Shown piece by piece: positions 34,848 through 44,707 of a stretch of 64,000 nt of DNA (position 1 is the stretch's first letter; each line of letters begins with the position of its first letter). The notes below the pieces were generated by a model. It was given only the letters and a program-made list of their open reading frames with translations, had not been told where the DNA came from and did not search any database. The translations under genes were made by a program, and so were the position numbers. The stretch comes from an uncultured Burkholderiales bacterium (GTDB lineage: Bacteria; Pseudomonadota; Gammaproteobacteria; Burkholderiales; Burkholderiaceae_C): the NCBI GenBank assembly GCA_903820745.1, contig CAIJIT010000309.1, positions 1-64,000 on the forward strand, written 5' to 3'.

Positions 34848-34961
34848 CCGGAACATTCTTTGACGCTGTGTCTGGACGCGCTTGTGATCGATCAACGCAG
34901 CGATACCGCGGCGGCTGGATCATTCGGGTCGGCTGATCTGTATCAAACTTGGCCGCTTCGG

Positions 34962-35434
34962 CTATACCGGCTCGCCATAGTCGCCGCCTGGCGTGTGACG
35001 ATTTCGCCCTGCGCGCCCGATGCGCTCGGTCGCCTCGATCAGCTGGCTGTAGAGCAGTTCGGGCAGGACAATATGGCGTTCGAACAGCTTGGGCCTGGCT
35101 TGGGTGGCGATCCGCAGCGCATCGCGGAGGCCCTGCGTTGTCACCAGCAAGGTCGGGTCACCTTTGCGCTCGAGCAGCGCATTGGTGGCGACTCGTGCCC
35201 ATCTTTACGCAGTCGACCCGCTCCGGCGTGATGGCCTCGCCTGGGCGCAGGCCAAGCAGGCGGCGGATGCCTTCGGCGGCAACATCCTGATATTGCTCCG
35301 GGTTCTCCGACAGCAGCTTCAGCGTCTGTAGCGAGCCACCTGGCGCGCGCCCGATCAGGTCGGTGAAGGTACCGCCGCGGTCGATCCAGAACTGCCAGCG
35401 CCCTGGCTCAACGGACGGACGATTCGCTCATCAT
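34962..35434 (-). pseudogene. 5-Oxoprolinase/hydantoinase HyuA-family fragment, frameshifted and truncated
   Basis: Conceptual translation on the minus strand gives the N-terminus of 5-oxoprolinase (ATP-hydrolysing, OplaH/HyuA_N): [42 protein letters not shown], and in a second frame [17 protein letters not shown] and FERHIVLPELLYSQLIEA. A start ATG-ATG lies at 35434-35429. Breaks are an extra base soon after the start, a two-base loss near 35194 (between KMGT and VATNALLE), and another extra base near 35010. Only about 150 of roughly 1,200 expected residues remain, and no further homology follows before the lipoprotein gene. This explains the 640-base stretch that lacks a good open frame. 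Confidence 0.85.
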
Positions 35435-35449
35435 CGACGCGAAGCTGCT

Positions 35450-36619
35450 TCAGACGGCGGCCAACCGCCACAGCGAGGTCAGTTCGGCCGAACGCGCCTT
35501 GAACAGCGTGTCGCTTTGATCGGCGGCGCGGGCATGCTGTGGCTTGGCATCGAGCCGGCCCAGCACGCGCAAGCCCGCGCCGCTGATCCAGCCAAGCAAT
35601 TCTTCCCTTGTGCGCAGGCCCAGCAACTCGGCCAGATCGGACAGGATCAACCAGCCTTCGCCACCGGGCGCCAGATGGCCGGCGAGGCTGGCGAGGAAGC
35701 CGCGCAGCATGGCGCTGTCGGGGTCATAGACCGCATGTTCGAGCGGCGAAGTCGGCCGCCAGGGCAGCCAGGGCGGGTTGCAGACGATCAACTGCGCCAG
35801 GCCTTCCGGGTACAGATCGGCGGTCACCAGTTGTACGCGGCCGGTCAGTTGCAATAACTTGAGGTTCTCCTTTGCACAGCTTATGGCGCGCGGGTCCTGG
35901 TCGGTGGCGATGACCTTGCTGACACCGCGGCGCGCCAGCATCGCGGCCAGCACCCCGCTGCCGGTGCCGATGTCGAAGGCAACGCCGGCCTTGCCGCTGC
36001 TTTTCAGGCAGGCGGGAAAGGGCGCTTGTGCGACCAGGTCGACATATTCGCCGCGTACCGGCGAGAACACCGCGTAATGCGGGTGGATCGTGGTTTTCAG
36101 GGCGGCAACCTCGACGCCTTTCTTGCGCCATTCATGGGCGCCGATCAGACCCTGCAACTCGCGCAGGCTGGCGACGTAATGCTCATCCACCGGGCCGCGC
36201 GCTTGCAGGCCGGCTTCGCGGACATCGGGCGCACGGCGCAGGAGTACGCCATGGTCGGACTCAAAGGGCAGCAGCAACATGCTCAGCACCCTTGTGCGCA
36301 AACCTTGCGCTTTGCGCTGTGCGACAAAGGCATCGCGCATCGAAGCACCTTGCTGGGCCGGGCGGGCCGAGCGCTGGGCTTTCGAGTCGATGCGCCGGAT
36401 CATGGCCTGCATCAGCAAGCGGGCGTTCTGGAAGTCACCGCACCACAGAAGGCCCACACCCTCACAGGCCAGACGGTAAGCGCTGTCCGCGTCGAGCGTG
36501 TCGTCGACCACCGCAATCCGCTTCGGTGGCGGGTAGTCAGCCAGCGAACGCCAGCGCGCCTGTTGCGGCTGTTTGTCGTTATCGGTCCAGCGGATTTGCG
36601 GTACGTTGTCATCATTCAT
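35450..36619 (-). CDS. Class I SAM-dependent methyltransferase (N5-glutamine/HemK-like catalytic motif)
   Basis: A 389-residue protein. The C-terminal half holds the Rossmann fold, with VAFDIGTGSGVLAAMLARRG (motif I), ATDQDPRAISCAKENL (acidic residue binding the ribose) and IVCNPPWLPW, an NPPW motif typical of methylation of amide or amino nitrogen, as in PrmB/HemK. The N-terminal 180 residues are less conserved and may bind the target. The target is not known. The gene precedes the 5-oxoprolinase remnant on the same strand by 15 bases, and a strong terminator lies upstream of it, ending ssb. Confidence 0.82.
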   Translation of the reverse strand: MNDDNVPQIRWTDNDKQPQQARWRSLADYPPPKRIAVVDDTLDADSAYRLACEGVGLLWCGDFQNARLLMQAMIRRIDSKAQRSARPAQQGASMRDAFVAQRKAQGLRTRVLSMLLLPFESDHGVLLRRAPDVREAGLQARGPVDEHYVASLRELQGLIGAHEWRKKGVEVAALKTTIHPHYAVFSPVRGEYVDLVAQAPFPACLKSSGKAGVAFDIGTGSGVLAAMLARRGVSKVIATDQDPRAISCAKENLKLLQLTGRVQLVTADLYPEGLAQLIVCNPPWLPWRPTSPLEHAVYDPDSAMLRGFLASLAGHLAPGGEGWLILSDLAELLGLRTREELLGWISGAGLRVLGRLDAKPQHARAADQSDTLFKARSAELTSLWRLAAV

Positions 36620-36676
36620 CCCCTATTCTCGCGGTGAATGGCTTTTTTCGAGGTTGCAGACGCGTAGGCACTCCAT

Positions 36677-36712
36677 AAAAAAAGCCTACTTCTCATTCGA
36701 GAAATAGGCTTT
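36677..36712 (-). terminator. Rho-independent terminator of ssb
   Basis: AGCCTACTTCTC (36683-36694) pairs with GAGAAATAGGCT (36699-36710), 12 positions with one G-U type mismatch and a four-base loop. Read on the minus strand, the stem is followed by seven T, which is a textbook intrinsic terminator 28 bases after the ssb stop. It is the clearest terminator in the window. Confidence 0.85.
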
Positions 36713-36740
36713 AATCAACAAAAAAGTGACTTAGTGTGTC

Positions 36741-37268
36741 CTAAAACGGAATATCGTCTTCCATGTCGTCAAAGCCGGTTGCCGGCTTGCCGGCAGGCGC
36801 GCGTGCAGCGGGGGTGCGGGCTGCGGCGGGGCGTGCAGCCGGGGCGCGGGCGGGCTCGCCATATTCGTCGCCACCAGCCGGGCCGCCGCGCGCAGCGTAA
36901 CCGCCTCCACCACCACCGCCTTCGTCGCCACCCTCGCGGCCGCCAAGCAACTGCATCTGGTCGGCAATGATTTCAGTCGTGTAGGTTTCCTTGCCTTCCT
37001 TGTCGGTCCATTTGCGGGTGCGCAGGCGGCCTTCGACGTAGAGCGGCTTGCCCTTCTTGCAATATTGACCCACGATTTCGGCCAGCTTGTCGTTGAAGAC
37101 GACCCGGTGCCATTCGGTTTCTTCCTGCTTTTCGCCGGATTCGCGATTCTTCCAGCTGCGCGTGGTTGCCAGGCTGATGGTGCAAAACGCCACGCCGCTG
37201 GGGTTGTAGCGCAGTTCGGGGTCGCGCCCCAGATTGCCGATGATGATGACTTTGTTGACCGATGCCAT
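36741..37268 (-). CDS. ssb: Single-stranded DNA-binding protein
   Basis: A 175-residue SSB. The OB fold begins MASVNKVIIIGNLGRDPELR and includes WHRVVFNDKLAEIVGQYCKKG and YVEGRLRTRKW. A flexible Gly- then Ala/Pro-rich linker (residues about 112-165) leads to the acidic tip DDMEDDIPF, which binds partner proteins such as RecQ, encoded just downstream in the opposite direction. ATG at 37268 follows a strong GGAGG; longer starts are shadows. Full length and intact. Confidence 0.97.
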   Translation of the reverse strand: MASVNKVIIIGNLGRDPELRYNPSGVAFCTISLATTRSWKNRESGEKQEETEWHRVVFNDKLAEIVGQYCKKGKPLYVEGRLRTRKWTDKEGKETYTTEIIADQMQLLGGREGGDEGGGGGGGYAARGGPAGGDEYGEPARAPAARPAAARTPAARAPAGKPATGFDDMEDDIPF

Positions 37269-37328
37269 GATGCCTCCGCCTCCTGTTTGACTGATGAATG
37301 CCAAGATTATGCCGTTGTGCAAGCCGGG

Positions 37329-37817
37329 TCAGGGTTCTCCATCCCAATAGTCGAGCTTGTTTTCGCGCCGCTGCATGAAGGCCGCCCCCGCGCCCTGGAC
37401 GCCGAACTTGCCTGAGTCCGGATATTCGCAGACCTCGGGTTGCTCCTGGGTGCTGATCGACAGATATTTCAGTTCGGCATCCGATGTGTTGACGATATGG
37501 TGCGGATATTCCGGCCCGCAGGGGATGAAGATCACATCGCCGGCTTCGATGGCGAGTAATTCACCGGCCACCCGCAGCGTGCCATGGCCCTCGAGCAAGA
37601 TGAACATTTCTTCCTGTGCATGGTGGAAGTGGTACGGGCAGCTCTGCATACCCGGGGCCAGGGTATCGATGCCGCAGCCGAGCTTGCGCGCCAGGGTGCC
37701 ATCGGAGACGCTGGCGACCATGCTGTCATACAGCGGCGCGCGCAGAAATCGCTGGCGCGGCAGGTCCAGAAAATTACGGATCAGCTGGCTGTGCAGTTCG
37801 GCGGATTTTTCGTTCAT
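37329..37817 (-). CDS. Cupin-domain protein
   Basis: A 162-residue single-domain cupin. Motif 1 is [20 protein letters not shown] (His, His, Glu as metal ligands) and motif 2 is [18 protein letters not shown] (final His). Such proteins are small sugar isomerases, dioxygenases or ligand sensors; the function here cannot be told. ATG at 37817 follows GGAG. It is divergent from recQ with 29 bases between the start codons. Confidence 0.85.
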   Translation of the reverse strand: MNEKSAELHSQLIRNFLDLPRQRFLRAPLYDSMVASVSDGTLARKLGCGIDTLAPGMQSCPYHFHHAQEEMFILLEGHGTLRVAGELLAIEAGDVIFIPCGPEYPHHIVNTSDAELKYLSISTQEQPEVCEYPDSGKFGVQGAGAAFMQRRENKLDYWDGEP

Positions 37818-37826
37818 CGTTGATCT

Positions 37827-37840
37827 CCGGGACAATAGCG
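37827..37840 (+). promoter_or_regulatory. Promoter-like 14-mer before recQ
   Basis: CCGGGACAATAGCG is identical to the sequence preceding the THUMP methyltransferase gene at 19074-19087. The GACAAT box (37831-37836) stands 10 bases before the recQ ATG, predicting a leader of only a few bases. Confidence 0.45.
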
Positions 37841-37846
37841 GGCTAC

Positions 37847-39712
37847 ATGACCCATTCAAGCCATCTTCCCGTTTCCCTGTCGATCCTGCAAGAAGTCTTT
37901 GGCTACGGCGCCTTCCGCGGCGCGCAGGAAGCCATCGTCGACCATCTCTGCAATAGCGGCGACGCGCTGGTCTTGATGCCGACCGGCGGCGGCAAGAGCC
38001 TGTGCTACCAGATCCCGGCGATCGCCAGGCACCGTGCCGGGCAGGGCGTCAGCGTGGTGGTCAGCCCCTTGATCGCGTTGATGCACGACCAGGTCGGTGC
38101 GCTCGAAGAAGCCGGGGTGCATGCCGCTTTTCTCAATTCAACGCTGAGCAGCGAGCAGGCCGGCAAGGTCGAGCGCGAGATGATGAGCGGCCGCCTGGTG
38201 ATGCTTTATGCCGCTCCCGAGCGCGTCACCAATCCGCGCTTTCTGGCGCAACTCGACTCGCTGCATGAACGCGGCCTGTTGAGCCTGTTTGCGATCGACG
38301 AAGCGCATTGCGTCAGCCAATGGGGGCATGACTTCCGTAGCGAATACCTGGCCTTGAGCCTGCTGCATGAGCGCTACCCCGATGTGCCGCGGATCGCGCT
38401 GACCGCGACTGCCGACGACCTGACCCGCGCCGACATCATCGAGCGGCTCAAGCTCGAAGAAGCGCAGTTGTTCATTTCTTCCTTCGACCGGCCCAATATT
38501 CGCTATTCGATCGTTGAAAAAGACAAGCCGCGCGAACAACTGTTGCGCTTCATCCAGGACGAACATGGCGACGACGCGGGCATCGTCTACTGCCAGAGCC
38601 GCAAGAAGGTCGAGGAAACCGCCGCCTGGCTCGAAACCGAGGGCATCAAGGCGCTGCCCTATCACGCCGGCCTGGATGCAGCGCTGCGCCAGCGGCACCA
38701 GGACCGTTTTCTGCGCGAAGACAGCGTCGTGATGGTGGCGACGATCGCCTTCGGCATGGGCATCGACAAACCCGATGTGCGCTTCGTCGCGCATCTGGAC
38801 CTGCCCAAGAACATCGAGAGCTACTATCAGGAAACCGGCCGCGCCGGCCGCGATGGCACCCCTGCTGACGCCTGGATGACCTATGGCCTGGCCGATGTCG
38901 TCAACCAGCGCCGCATGATCGATGAGAGCCCGGCTGAAGAGGAATTCAAGAAGGGCCAGCGCGGCAAGCTCGACGCCTTGCTGGCCCTGGCCGAGGCGAC
39001 CGACTGCCGGCGCGTGCGCTTGCTCGGCTATTTCGGCGAGGCCAGCAGCGACTGCGGGAATTGCGACAACTGCCTGTTTGCGCCGGCCACCTGGAACGCG
39101 ACCGATGCGTCGCGCAAGGTACTCAGTTGCATCTACCGCTTTCACCAGAACGGCGGGCAGCGTTTCGGCGCCGGTCATTTGATCGATGTGTTGCGCGGCA
39201 AACTGACCGACAAGGTGGCGCAATATGGCCACCAATCGCTGAGCACCTGGGCGGTCGGCGCCGACCTACCTGAACAGCAATGGCGCGCCGTGCTGCGGCA
39301 GTTGATTGCGCTCGGCCATGTCGTCACCGAAGGCGATTACATGACCCTGGCCCTGGCCGACAGCGCCCGCTCGGTGCTCAAGGGCGAAGTGCAGTTGCTG
39401 CTGCGGGTGCCGACCGTCGCACCGAAGAAAGGCCGGCAATCGAAGCTCGCCAAGCCTGCGCGCAAGAGCGCTGCACCGGCCGATCTTGACGATCAGGCGC
39501 AGCAGCGCTTTGATGACCTCAAAGCCTGGCGCGCCGAAGTCGCCAAGGAACATGGCTTGCCGGCCTATGTGATCTTCCAGAACGCCACGCTGGCCGAGAT
39601 GGCACGCCAGGATCCGCAAGACCTCGACGCGCTGGCGCAGATCAGCGGCGTTGGCGCCAAAAAACTCGAGGCTTACGGTACGGAAATATTGCGGGTGCTG
39701 GCGATCGCTTGA
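37847..39712 (+). CDS. recQ: ATP-dependent DNA helicase RecQ
   Basis: A 621-residue superfamily 2 helicase that unwinds DNA 3'-5' in recombination and repair. Motif I is [16 protein letters not shown], motif II is [17 protein letters not shown] (DEAH plus the RecQ aromatic-rich loop), motif III is ALTATAD and motif VI is [11 protein letters not shown]. Zinc cysteines occur in [10 protein letters not shown] and SDCGNCDNC. The RQC winged helix follows, and a single HRDC domain ends the protein (residues about 540-621). ATG at 37847 begins [11 protein letters not shown]; the longer frame is antisense to the cupin gene. Confidence 0.96.
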   Translation: MTHSSHLPVSLSILQEVFGYGAFRGAQEAIVDHLCNSGDALVLMPTGGGKSLCYQIPAIARHRAGQGVSVVVSPLIALMHDQVGALEEAGVHAAFLNSTLSSEQAGKVEREMMSGRLVMLYAAPERVTNPRFLAQLDSLHERGLLSLFAIDEAHCVSQWGHDFRSEYLALSLLHERYPDVPRIALTATADDLTRADIIERLKLEEAQLFISSFDRPNIRYSIVEKDKPREQLLRFIQDEHGDDAGIVYCQSRKKVEETAAWLETEGIKALPYHAGLDAALRQRHQDRFLREDSVVMVATIAFGMGIDKPDVRFVAHLDLPKNIESYYQETGRAGRDGTPADAWMTYGLADVVNQRRMIDESPAEEEFKKGQRGKLDALLALAEATDCRRVRLLGYFGEASSDCGNCDNCLFAPATWNATDASRKVLSCIYRFHQNGGQRFGAGHLIDVLRGKLTDKVAQYGHQSLSTWAVGADLPEQQWRAVLRQLIALGHVVTEGDYMTLALADSARSVLKGEVQLLLRVPTVAPKKGRQSKLAKPARKSAAPADLDDQAQQRFDDLKAWRAEVAKEHGLPAYVIFQNATLAEMARQDPQDLDALAQISGVGAKKLEAYGTEILRVLAIA

Positions 39713-39752
39713 AGCGGCAGGCGGCTGTTGCGGTTTCGGCGACACTGGTCGG

Positions 39753-41774
39753 ATGAAAAACCCCCTGCCGCCGCTGAATGCGCAAGACCTTTGGGCACTG
39801 GACCGGATCGGCCAGATCGCAGTTTCGCCCGATGGACAGCAGGTCTGCTGTTCGGTGACCCGCGGTTCGCTGGCAGAGAATAAATCTACGGCCTGCCTTT
39901 GGCTGCTGCCGACCGGTGAGGGTTCGCCGCGCCAGTTGACCTATTGCGGTGACAAGGACGGCCAACCCGCTTGGTCACCTGGTGGCGAATCGATCGCCTT
40001 CCTGGCCCGGCGCGAGCAACAAGGCGAGAAGGACGCGACGCCGCAGCTCTATTTGATCAGTCCGGACGGTGGCGAGGCCGAGCGCAAGACTTCATTCGCC
40101 CTTGGTATTGAATCGTTCAAATGGCTGGCCGATGGTCGCAGGATTGTCTTCACCGCCTGGGTCTGGCCCGAGCTCAAGGGCAGCGCCGCGCAGGGGCGTC
40201 GGCACAAGGCCGAGGCTGATCGCAAGCAAACCGGCTACGCCACCAGCGAAGCCTATTACCGTTATTTCGACCACAACATCCCGATGGGCCGGGTGCTGCA
40301 TCTGTTGTTGCTTGACCTGGCCAGCGGCAAAATCACCGACCTGTTCGAGGGACAGAATCTGGAGCTGCCGCGTGATGCGGAGGGTAATCTGGTCTACGAC
40401 CCCAGCCCCGACAGTCGCAGCATCGCCTTTGTGCATGACCGGGCAGCAACGCCGTTGATGGGCAACCGCTTGTCGCTGTCGTCGATCGACATCGCCAGCC
40501 GCCGCGTCACCCACTTGGTCGATTCGGCTGACTGGGATCTGGGGGCACCGCGCTGGCGCCCCGACGGCTTGGCACTGGCCGCTACCGCTGCGCAGGTCGG
40601 CAAGCGCCACACCGCGCTCAATCAGCTCGCCCTGGTCGAACTCGACGGCAGTTGGCAAGCGCTGGGTGAAAGCCGGGATCAGCATGTCGAGGCGCCGCTG
40701 CGCTGGGCTGCTGATGCCAGCGCAGTTTATTTCAATGCACAGAGCCGCGGCCGTTGCCACTTATGGCGCCATGAGCTGGCCGCCTGCAGCCTCAGCATGG
40801 CGGCCGAAGGTGGTTGGATGCAGAGTTTTGGTCTCGGCGACGGCTTGATCGTCTATGCCAGCGACAGTGCGTCCCATCCGGTGCAACTGCATGTCATCCG
40901 CAGCGGCCAGGCGCCACAGCGGCTCGACCGTTTCAACGATGCCTTGCTGGCGCAGCGCGATCTGGGCGAGCTGCGCGAGGTCAGCCTGACCGGCGCATTG
41001 GGAGACGCCGTGCAGATGTGGCTGACGCTGCCGGCGGGCTTCAATCCGCGCAAGAAATATCCGCTGCTGCAAGTCATTCATGGCGGGCCTTTCGCGGCGG
41101 CAGGCGACAGTTTCAGTTATCGCTGGAACCCGCATGTGCTGGCTTCGCGTGGCCATGTGGTGGCGCAGGTCAACTACCACGGCAGCAGCGGTTTCGGCTA
41201 TGCCTTTCGCGACAGCATCATGGGCCGCCAGGGCGAACTTGAGTTGCAGGACATCGAGGCCGGTAGCGACTGGTTGCTGGCGCAGCGCTGGGCCGACCCC
41301 AGGAAATTGAGTGCCACCGGCGGCAGCTATGGCGGCTTTCTGGTGGCCTGGATGAATGGCCATCTGCCAACGCCAGGCCGCTACCGGTCTTATGTCTGCC
41401 ATGCCGGCGTGTTTGACCGTGTGGCGACCTTCAGCGCAGATTCTTACCCCGAGCGCCCGAAAGACCTCGGCGCGCTTTATTGGGAAGCGAGCGCCAAGGT
41501 GCTGGGGCAAAGCCCGGCCAGCGCCGCTGCACAGATGAACACGCCCACGCTGGTGATCCACGGCGCACAGGATTTCAGGGTGCCCGACTGCAATGGCCTG
41601 GCCTACTACAACACGCTCAAGGCGCGTGGCATCGAGGCCCGCCTGCTCTGGTTCCCGGACGAAAACCACTGGATCCTGAAACCGAGCAATTCGCAACTCT
41701 GGTACCGGGAGTTTCTCAACTGGGTCGAGGCGCATCAGGCCAGTCCTCGAGGCCAGCGGGGCCACAACCACTAA
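39753..41774 (+). CDS. S9-family prolyl oligopeptidase-like peptidase
   Basis: A 673-residue serine peptidase: an N-terminal beta-propeller (residues 1-400, with IAVSPDGQQV and AWSPGGESIAFLARR repeats) and a C-terminal alpha/beta hydrolase. The nucleophile lies in ATGGSYGGFLVAWM, the acid in IHGAQDFRVP and the histidine in DENHWI. It resembles acylaminoacyl-peptidases (S9C). There is no signal peptide, so it should act on peptides in the cytoplasm. ATG at 39753 is 40 bases after recQ. Confidence 0.9.
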   Translation: MKNPLPPLNAQDLWALDRIGQIAVSPDGQQVCCSVTRGSLAENKSTACLWLLPTGEGSPRQLTYCGDKDGQPAWSPGGESIAFLARREQQGEKDATPQLYLISPDGGEAERKTSFALGIESFKWLADGRRIVFTAWVWPELKGSAAQGRRHKAEADRKQTGYATSEAYYRYFDHNIPMGRVLHLLLLDLASGKITDLFEGQNLELPRDAEGNLVYDPSPDSRSIAFVHDRAATPLMGNRLSLSSIDIASRRVTHLVDSADWDLGAPRWRPDGLALAATAAQVGKRHTALNQLALVELDGSWQALGESRDQHVEAPLRWAADASAVYFNAQSRGRCHLWRHELAACSLSMAAEGGWMQSFGLGDGLIVYASDSASHPVQLHVIRSGQAPQRLDRFNDALLAQRDLGELREVSLTGALGDAVQMWLTLPAGFNPRKKYPLLQVIHGGPFAAAGDSFSYRWNPHVLASRGHVVAQVNYHGSSGFGYAFRDSIMGRQGELELQDIEAGSDWLLAQRWADPRKLSATGGSYGGFLVAWMNGHLPTPGRYRSYVCHAGVFDRVATFSADSYPERPKDLGALYWEASAKVLGQSPASAAAQMNTPTLVIHGAQDFRVPDCNGLAYYNTLKARGIEARLLWFPDENHWILKPSNSQLWYREFLNWVEAHQASPRGQRGHNH

Positions 41775-41867
41775 ACTGCGGCGGCCAAGTCGATCGCTTC
41801 AGGGTCTGCCCGGGAGGGGATTGCCGCAAGCTTGCCTTAAGATAATTTCTTGTTTGGAGATGAAACC

Positions 41868-43145
41868 ATGAAAATCGAAACCATTGCCGTTCACGGCGGC
41901 TACACGCCGGATCCGACCACCAAAGCGGTCGCAGTGCCGATCTATCAAACGGTGGCCTACGCGTTTGACAACACCCAGCATGGCGCTGATTTGTTCGACC
42001 TGAAGGTCGCGGGCAATATCTACAGCCGCATCATGAATCCGACCAATGCGGTGCTTGAAGCAAGGGTGGCGGCGATGGAGGGCGGCATTGCCGCGCTGGT
42101 GGTGGCCTCCGGCATGTCGGCGATTGCCTATGCGATCCAGACGATTGCCGAGGCCGGCGACAACATCGTCTCGGCGTCGACACTCTATGGCGGCACCTAC
42201 AACCTGTTTGCCCATACCTTCCCGCAGATGGGCATCGAGGTGCGTTTTGCCGATTACCGTGACCCCTCATCGTTTGCCAAGCTGATCGACGCGCGCACCA
42301 AGGCGGTCTACTGCGAAACGATCGGCAACCCGCTGGGCAATATCACCGATCTGGCGGCGCTTTCCGCGGTCGCTCATGCCCATGGCGTGCCGCTGATCGT
42401 CGACAACACGGTCGCAAGCCCTTACCTTTGCCGTCCGTTCGAGCATGGTGCCGACATCGTCGTGCATTCATTGACCAAATACCTCGGCGGCCATGGCACG
42501 ACGATCGGCGGCATCATCGTCGATTCAGGCAAATTCCCCTGGGCCGATCACAAGGAACGCTTCAAGCGCCTGAACGAGCCTGATGTCAGCTATCACGGCG
42601 TGGTCTATACCGAAGCCTTGGGCGCTGCCGCCTATATCGGCCGGGCCCGCGTCGTGCCTTTGCGCAATATGGGTGCAGCCCTGAGCCCGATGGCCGCGTT
42701 CCAGATTCTGCAGGGGATTGAAACGCTGGCCCTGCGCATGGACCGTATCTGCGAGAACGCGCTGAAGGTCGCCAGGCATCTGCAGTCTCATGCCAAGGTT
42801 GGCTGGGTCAACTATGCCGGTCTGCCCGAGCATCCGGACCATGGTCTGGTGAATCAGCTGATGGGTGGACGGGCGTCGGGCATCATCAGTTTCGGCCTCA
42901 AGGCCGCCGACAGTCTGGAAGCCGGAGCGCGTTTCCAGGATGCGCTGAAGCTGTTCACGCGACTGGTCAATATCGGCGACGCGAAGTCGCTGGCCTGCCA
43001 TCCGGCTTCAACCACGCACCGTCAGTTGAATCCGGCCGAGTTGGCTAAAGCCGGCGTGAAGCCCGATATGGTGCGCTTGTCGCTGGGTATCGAGCATATC
43101 GACGATCTGCTCGAAGACCTCGAGCAGGCGCTGGCCGCAGTTTGA
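41868..43145 (+). CDS. metY: O-acetylhomoserine/O-acetylserine sulfhydrylase
   Basis: A 425-residue PLP enzyme of the Cys/Met-metabolism family that makes homocysteine from O-acetylhomoserine and sulfide. Motifs: [49 protein letters not shown], and the PLP lysine in [13 protein letters not shown], ending in [17 protein letters not shown]. Its long HSLTKY...GHGT region and length favour MetY over MetB/MetZ. ATG at 41868. A GATAAT-like -10 (41841-41846) is present upstream, without a clear -35. Confidence 0.92.
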   Translation: MKIETIAVHGGYTPDPTTKAVAVPIYQTVAYAFDNTQHGADLFDLKVAGNIYSRIMNPTNAVLEARVAAMEGGIAALVVASGMSAIAYAIQTIAEAGDNIVSASTLYGGTYNLFAHTFPQMGIEVRFADYRDPSSFAKLIDARTKAVYCETIGNPLGNITDLAALSAVAHAHGVPLIVDNTVASPYLCRPFEHGADIVVHSLTKYLGGHGTTIGGIIVDSGKFPWADHKERFKRLNEPDVSYHGVVYTEALGAAAYIGRARVVPLRNMGAALSPMAAFQILQGIETLALRMDRICENALKVARHLQSHAKVGWVNYAGLPEHPDHGLVNQLMGGRASGIISFGLKAADSLEAGARFQDALKLFTRLVNIGDAKSLACHPASTTHRQLNPAELAKAGVKPDMVRLSLGIEHIDDLLEDLEQALAAV

Positions 43146-43166
43146 TCTGACTCGCAGGGCGGGTGA

Positions 43167-43676
43167 TTACATCCGCCAACCCGCCGTGCCCATCGCCGGG
43201 ATGCGCAGCGCGGGTGCAGGTGCTATCGGACGGACCGCAGCGGTCTCGCGGCTGATGCCGCTGTGCATCACTGCGGCTAGGCCGCTGAACATCTCGGCGC
43301 AGGCGTCGAGCATGTCGTCGAGTGAAACGATGCCGGTCAACCGGCCTTCGGCATCGGTCACCAGCAAGCGGCGCACGCCGCTCTCACGCATCAGCGCAAT
43401 TGCCGCCGAGATGTCCTGATCTTCGGTCACGCTGACCAACTCGCGTCGGGCCAGCTTGCCGATCGGACCGGTGGCGACATCGAGCCCGCGCGCCAGCACA
43501 TCAATTGCCAGATCGCGGTCGGTGACCACGCCGGCAACGCCTGGCCCTTCAGGCGTCTGGCTGGTCACGACCAGTGCGCCGACATGCTGCTCGCGCATCA
43601 GCGCGGCGGCTTCGACCAAGGAACTGCCAGCGTCGATGCTGACGATGCGGCGGCTGCAAATCGATGCAATCTTCAA
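43167..43676 (-). CDS. Tandem CBS-domain protein
   Basis: A 169-residue protein made of two CBS domains (a Bateman module): ALMREQHVGALVVTSQ with VTDRDLAIDVL, then ALMRESGVRRLLVTDA with GIVSLDDML. Such modules sense adenosine nucleotides or NAD(H), and stand-alone versions regulate other enzymes. The start is TTG at 43676 with AGGAGA eight bases upstream; no ATG lies in frame nearby. The last 30 residues are Pro/Ala-rich and unlike CBS. Confidence 0.9.
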   Translation of the reverse strand: MKIASICSRRIVSIDAGSSLVEAAALMREQHVGALVVTSQTPEGPGVAGVVTDRDLAIDVLARGLDVATGPIGKLARRELVSVTEDQDISAAIALMRESGVRRLLVTDAEGRLTGIVSLDDMLDACAEMFSGLAAVMHSGISRETAAVRPIAPAPALRIPAMGTAGWRM

Positions 43677-43745
43677 ACCTGTCTCCTGACCATTGAGGGG
43701 CAGGATGATTGGCGCATTGCGGGCGCTGGCGGGACTTGATGGCGG

Positions 43746-44696
43746 TCAATCCTCGAAGCGTCCGAGGCGGACCATGGTGTTGCCCGGTCTGCCATGCTTA
43801 CGGCTCGGCATGACCAGCACCGTCTGGTCGTAATCGGTCCTGAAGACCCTGTTGCCGTCTTGCGCGAAGGCGGTGCCGGCAGCGGCGATCACGTCGAGGC
43901 CTTGCACCGGCAACAGGAAATGGAAGTCCTCGCTCAGCGCCACCACCGGCCGGTCGACCCGGACCAGCCGCTGCTTTGCCGGCAAGGCCAGTTTCAGTCT
44001 GGCTTGGGTCCATGTGGCATCGAAGCAGCCGGTCAGCTGCAAGAAACGCAGCAGGCAGTCGATGGCCACATCGGCCGACGACTGTTCCCAATGCTGGCCG
44101 CATTCAATCAGCAAGGCGTTCTTCGCGCTGGCCGGATCACCGAAGCCGCCGCGGTCGCGCATTCGCAGGCCCGAAGGGTGGCCGGTGTCGATCAGCAGAT
44201 CACCGGGCATGCCGAGCTGACGCGCGAAGTTGGCGCCCTTGTCGAGCATGCCACAGACCATCAACGGCGGGCAGGCGTCTTGCATCGAATGCAGGTCGAG
44301 CAACAGGTCGGCCGCATCGACAAAGGGCTGCAAGGCTCTGGCGCGGCGCAACTCGAGCGAGTCGCGCGACCCGAACAGCGCTTCATCAGCCCAGATCCGG
44401 TTCAGGTCTTCGTCGATGCAGCGCGAGGCATCAGGGTCGGTCGCATCGAAGCGGGCATAGGCATCGACATTGGCAAAGCTGAGAATCAATTTGCCCTGCA
44501 GCGGCTGCAAACTTTTGCCCATGCCCTGCTTGAATAGCCAGTCCAGCGCGATCGCGCCGCAGAGCTCATTGCCATGGGTCAGCGCCTGCACCATCACCGT
44601 CGGGCCGGGGCGGCTTGAATCGAGAACATGGACAAAATCGACGCCGCTGTTGCCTTGGCGATAAGCCTCGATGTCGGGTGGGAACAGTTCGATCAT
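43746..44696 (-). CDS. Succinylglutamate desuccinylase/aspartoacylase-family zinc hydrolase
   Basis: A 316-residue carboxypeptidase-like zinc enzyme. Zinc ligands are His and Glu in QALTHGNELCG and a His in LLLDLHSMQDACP; the catalytic glutamate is probably in LLIECGQHWEQSS. Members release succinate or acetate from acyl-amino acids, or act on diverse amides. No ast operon is nearby, so AstE itself is unlikely. It lies 11 bases downstream of the enoyl-CoA hydratase gene on the same strand. Confidence 0.87.
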   Translation of the reverse strand: MIELFPPDIEAYRQGNSGVDFVHVLDSSRPGPTVMVQALTHGNELCGAIALDWLFKQGMGKSLQPLQGKLILSFANVDAYARFDATDPDASRCIDEDLNRIWADEALFGSRDSLELRRARALQPFVDAADLLLDLHSMQDACPPLMVCGMLDKGANFARQLGMPGDLLIDTGHPSGLRMRDRGGFGDPASAKNALLIECGQHWEQSSADVAIDCLLRFLQLTGCFDATWTQARLKLALPAKQRLVRVDRPVVALSEDFHFLLPVQGLDVIAAAGTAFAQDGNRVFRTDYDQTVLVMPSRKHGRPGNTMVRLGRFED

Positions 44697-44707
44697 CGCG
44701 AACCTTT

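Noticed and set aside
34860-35231. 123-codon + strand frame as a gene
   Set aside because: It is antisense to the 5-oxoprolinase remnant, whose protein similarity is clear.
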